This document shows, in pieces, positions 6,584 through 7,294 of a stretch of DNA of 7,294 bases; the first letter of the stretch is position 1; each line of letters starts with the position of its first letter. This stretch comes from an uncultured Clostridia bacterium (GTDB taxonomy: Bacteria > Bacillota > Clostridia > Saccharofermentanales > Saccharofermentanaceae), in NCBI GenBank assembly GCA_937876985.1, contig CALEFT010000013.1, positions 1 to 7,294 of the forward strand, given 5' to 3'. The translations under genes and the position numbers were made by a program. The notes under the pieces were generated by a model. That model was not told where the DNA came from and did no database searches. It saw only the letters and a list, made by a program, of their open reading frames with translations.

Positions 6584-6861
6584 TTTTCTCCACCTTTCAA
6601 GTCATTAACAAATAGCAAAATCTCTTCTAACACCGACGCATTTAGCTCATAGTAAATGAATTTTCCCTCGCGCGTGTCGCGTATCAAATCCGCCTCCTTG
6701 AGCACCGACAAATGCCTCGATATTGACGCGTCTGTCACATCAAACTGGTCGGCAATTTCTCCAGCCGACCTACGCCCGGCCTTCAAAATATTCAAAATCT
6801 CTCGTCTAATCGGATCTGACAAAGCCTTCAATGTCTGCTGCAAACCCATATTATCTACCAT
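6580..6861 (-). CDS. ArsR-family repressor, SdpR-like autoregulator
   Basis: This 93-residue winged-helix DNA-binding protein is the first gene of the operon. LKALSDPIRREILNILK at 11-27 is the ArsR/SdpR opening helix. AGEIADQF and DASISRHLSVLKEADLI (about 33-61) form the helix-turn-helix with the recognition helix. DTREGKFIYYELN (62-74) is the wing. There is no cysteine at all, so the metal-sensing ELCVCDL motif is absent and this is not a metal sensor. The closest known type is Bacillus SdpR, which represses its own operon with sdpI and is released when SdpI meets toxin. The start could be Met1 (6861; AAGGG five bases upstream) or Met5 (6849; AGGATGG upstream), and Met5 gives a length nearer SdpR. 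The stop overlaps the SdpI-like start by ATGA. The palindrome beside its promoter is the likely operator. Confidence 0.93.
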   Translation of the reverse strand: MVDNMGLQQTLKALSDPIRREILNILKAGRRSAGEIADQFDVTDASISRHLSVLKEADLIRDTREGKFIYYELNASVLEEILLFVNDLKGGEK

Positions 6862-6875
6862 CCTTTCCCTTCTCT

Positions 6876-6932
6876 AGAACGCTTCTTATAAACAATTAGC
6901 TATGAGCTTTCTAATACTCATGTATGCGTTCT
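6876..6932 (-). promoter_or_regulatory. Structured 5' leader of the repressor operon
   Basis: Between the predicted transcription start (about 6960) and the repressor start (6861) is a leader of about 100 nt. Its ends pair: AGAACGC at 6932-6926 and GCGTTCT at 6882-6876 (read on the minus strand) form a perfect 7-bp stem. Inside it, ATGAG (6921-6917) pairs with CTCAT (6906-6902). The closed stem would place the ribosome binding site just outside its base. It resembles no riboswitch class I know. A 17-codon frame (6939-6886) overlaps it. Confidence 0.35.
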
Positions 6933-6942
6933 TTCTCATTTA

Positions 6943-6966
6943 ACATTTAACCTAATTGTTAAATGT
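6943..6966. promoter_or_regulatory. Palindromic operator candidate for the SdpR-like repressor
   Basis: ACATTTAAC (6943-6951) and GTTAAATGT (6958-6966) are exact reverse complements around a six-base centre, a 24-bp dyad. It abuts the -10 box (6967-6972) and covers the predicted transcription start, where a bound repressor would block RNA polymerase. An extra ATTTAAC at about 6938-6944 adds a third half-site in tandem. ArsR-family dimers bind AT-rich dyads of about this size. Ownership by the adjacent repressor is inferred from position. Confidence 0.7.
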
Positions 6967-6995
6967 ATTATAACGAGTTGTTCGTCTTGTGTCAA
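6967..6995 (-). promoter_or_regulatory. Consensus sigma-A promoter of the repressor/SdpI/ABC operon
   Basis: On the minus strand, TTGACA (6995-6990) and TATAAT (6972-6967) are both perfect matches, separated by exactly 17 bases. Transcription should start near 6960, about 100 nt before the repressor gene. A full consensus promoter is strong, which fits a gene set held down by its own repressor until induced. Confidence 0.9.
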
Positions 6996-7025
6996 TACAT
7001 TTCAGATAATTGCAATACGATACTT

Positions 7026-7054
7026 TTGTCAGGTGATACTAGGAGGATTCAAAT
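7026..7054 (+). promoter_or_regulatory. Weak promoter candidate reading into the repeat array
   Basis: TTGTCA (7026-7031, five of six matches to TTGACA) is followed after 17 bases by TCAAAT (7049-7054, four of six matches to TATAAT). It would start RNA near 7061, about 45 nt before the first repeat. The rest of the AT-rich stretch 6996-7104 holds no gene I can support; an AGGAGG at 7041-7046 has no ATG, GTG or TTG at a usable distance. Confidence 0.25.
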
Positions 7055-7104
7055 ATAAAGAAAACATTATTTATCTTCAAGTTTTCCGAATTGATATTCT
7101 TGCA

Positions 7105-7294
7105 ATTACGATAAAAAATGGTTTTCTTGATTTTTATCGTAGTTTGAGCAGCGACATGATGCTTGGTAACTCGCTTATATTACGATAAAAAACCATTTTT
7201 TTGATTTTTATCGTAGTGTTTTTATTATGAATGAGCCTGTTTGTAGAGGCTGACTACGATAAGAATTGATTTTCTTGATTTTTATCGTAGTTTT
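7105..7294 (+). CRISPR. CRISPR-like array: three palindromic repeats with two unique spacers, continuing past the right edge
   Basis: Three copies of a 35-nt core start at 7107, 7181 and 7255, exactly 74 nt apart. The core opens with TACGATAARAA and closes with TTTTTATCGTA, an 11-bp stem over a 13-base loop. The A at -1 and the GT after the core are also conserved, so the full unit is about 39 nt (7105-7143, 7179-7217, 7253-7291). The two spacers are each about 35 nt (7144-7178 and 7218-7252), unrelated to each other and richer in GC than the repeats. The copies agree at 29 of 35 core positions; differences are at 9, 12-15 and 20. No repeat lies one period to the left, so the array ends at 7105. 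Repeat and spacer sizes fit CRISPR, but three non-identical copies and no cas gene in view leave room for another hairpin array. The type cannot be assigned. Confidence 0.6.

Noticed and set aside
6580..6861. Metal-sensing ArsR/SmtB regulator
   Set aside because: The protein has no cysteine and lacks the ELCVCDL metal site, and the neighbours include no metal exporter or reductase; the SdpR-like reading fits the sequence and gene order better.
7041..7046. AGGAGG that looks like a strong ribosome binding site
   Set aside because: No ATG, GTG or TTG lies 5-12 bases downstream, and the nearest in-range codon (ATA) is followed directly by a stop.
7033..7189. Plus-strand open frame from GTG at 7033 running through the first repeat
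   Set aside because: No ribosome binding site fits the GTG. The repeat period of 74 is not a multiple of three, and the differences between repeats show no third-codon-position bias, so the stretch does not behave as coding.

Overview
The window looks like chromosomal DNA of a low-to-moderate GC Gram-positive anaerobe (Bacillota, probably Clostridia/Eubacteriales). The evidence is strong AGGAGA-type ribosome binding sites before most genes, a consensus sigma-A promoter, the mix of gene families, and protein motifs close to Bacillus/Clostridium homologues. I cannot assign a genus. No rRNA, tRNA, insertion sequence or cas gene is visible.

Layout. (1) Positions 1-189 hold no gene I can name; there is an extended -10 promoter candidate, and an open minus-strand frame leaves the left edge. 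(2) Positions 190-1713 (+) encode a polar amino acid importer: a HisM/GlnP-type permease followed by a GlnQ-type ATPase. The substrate-binding protein is not in the window. (3) Positions 1710-3452 (-) hold a GH32 beta-fructosidase gene followed by a short RluA-family pseudouridine synthase gene. The synthase gene converges on the ATPase gene and overlaps it by 4 bp. (4) Positions 3680-6861 (-) form a compact four-gene operon, in transcription order: an ArsR/SdpR-like repressor, an SdpI/DUF1648 membrane protein (ATGA overlap), an ABC ATPase and an ABC-2 permease. It has a perfect TTGACA-17 bp-TATAAT promoter with a 9-6-9 palindrome directly downstream of the -10. It ends in an intrinsic terminator at about 3525-3557. 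(5) Positions 7105-7294 hold three 35-39 nt palindromic repeats with an exact 74-nt period and unrelated spacers, running off the right edge. This is a CRISPR-like array with an unusual repeat.

How the parts work together. The importer pair forms the membrane and energy-coupling parts of one amino acid uptake system. The minus-strand operon reads as a self-regulated envelope-protection module: the SdpR-like repressor probably binds the palindrome at its own promoter, the SdpI-like protein resembles the immunity protein against the SdpC toxin of Bacillus subtilis, and the ABC pair resembles bacitracin/lantibiotic-type exporters. The repeat array lies upstream of this operon. It shows five loop substitutions and pairing-preserving G.U changes, which suggests a folded RNA read on the + strand.
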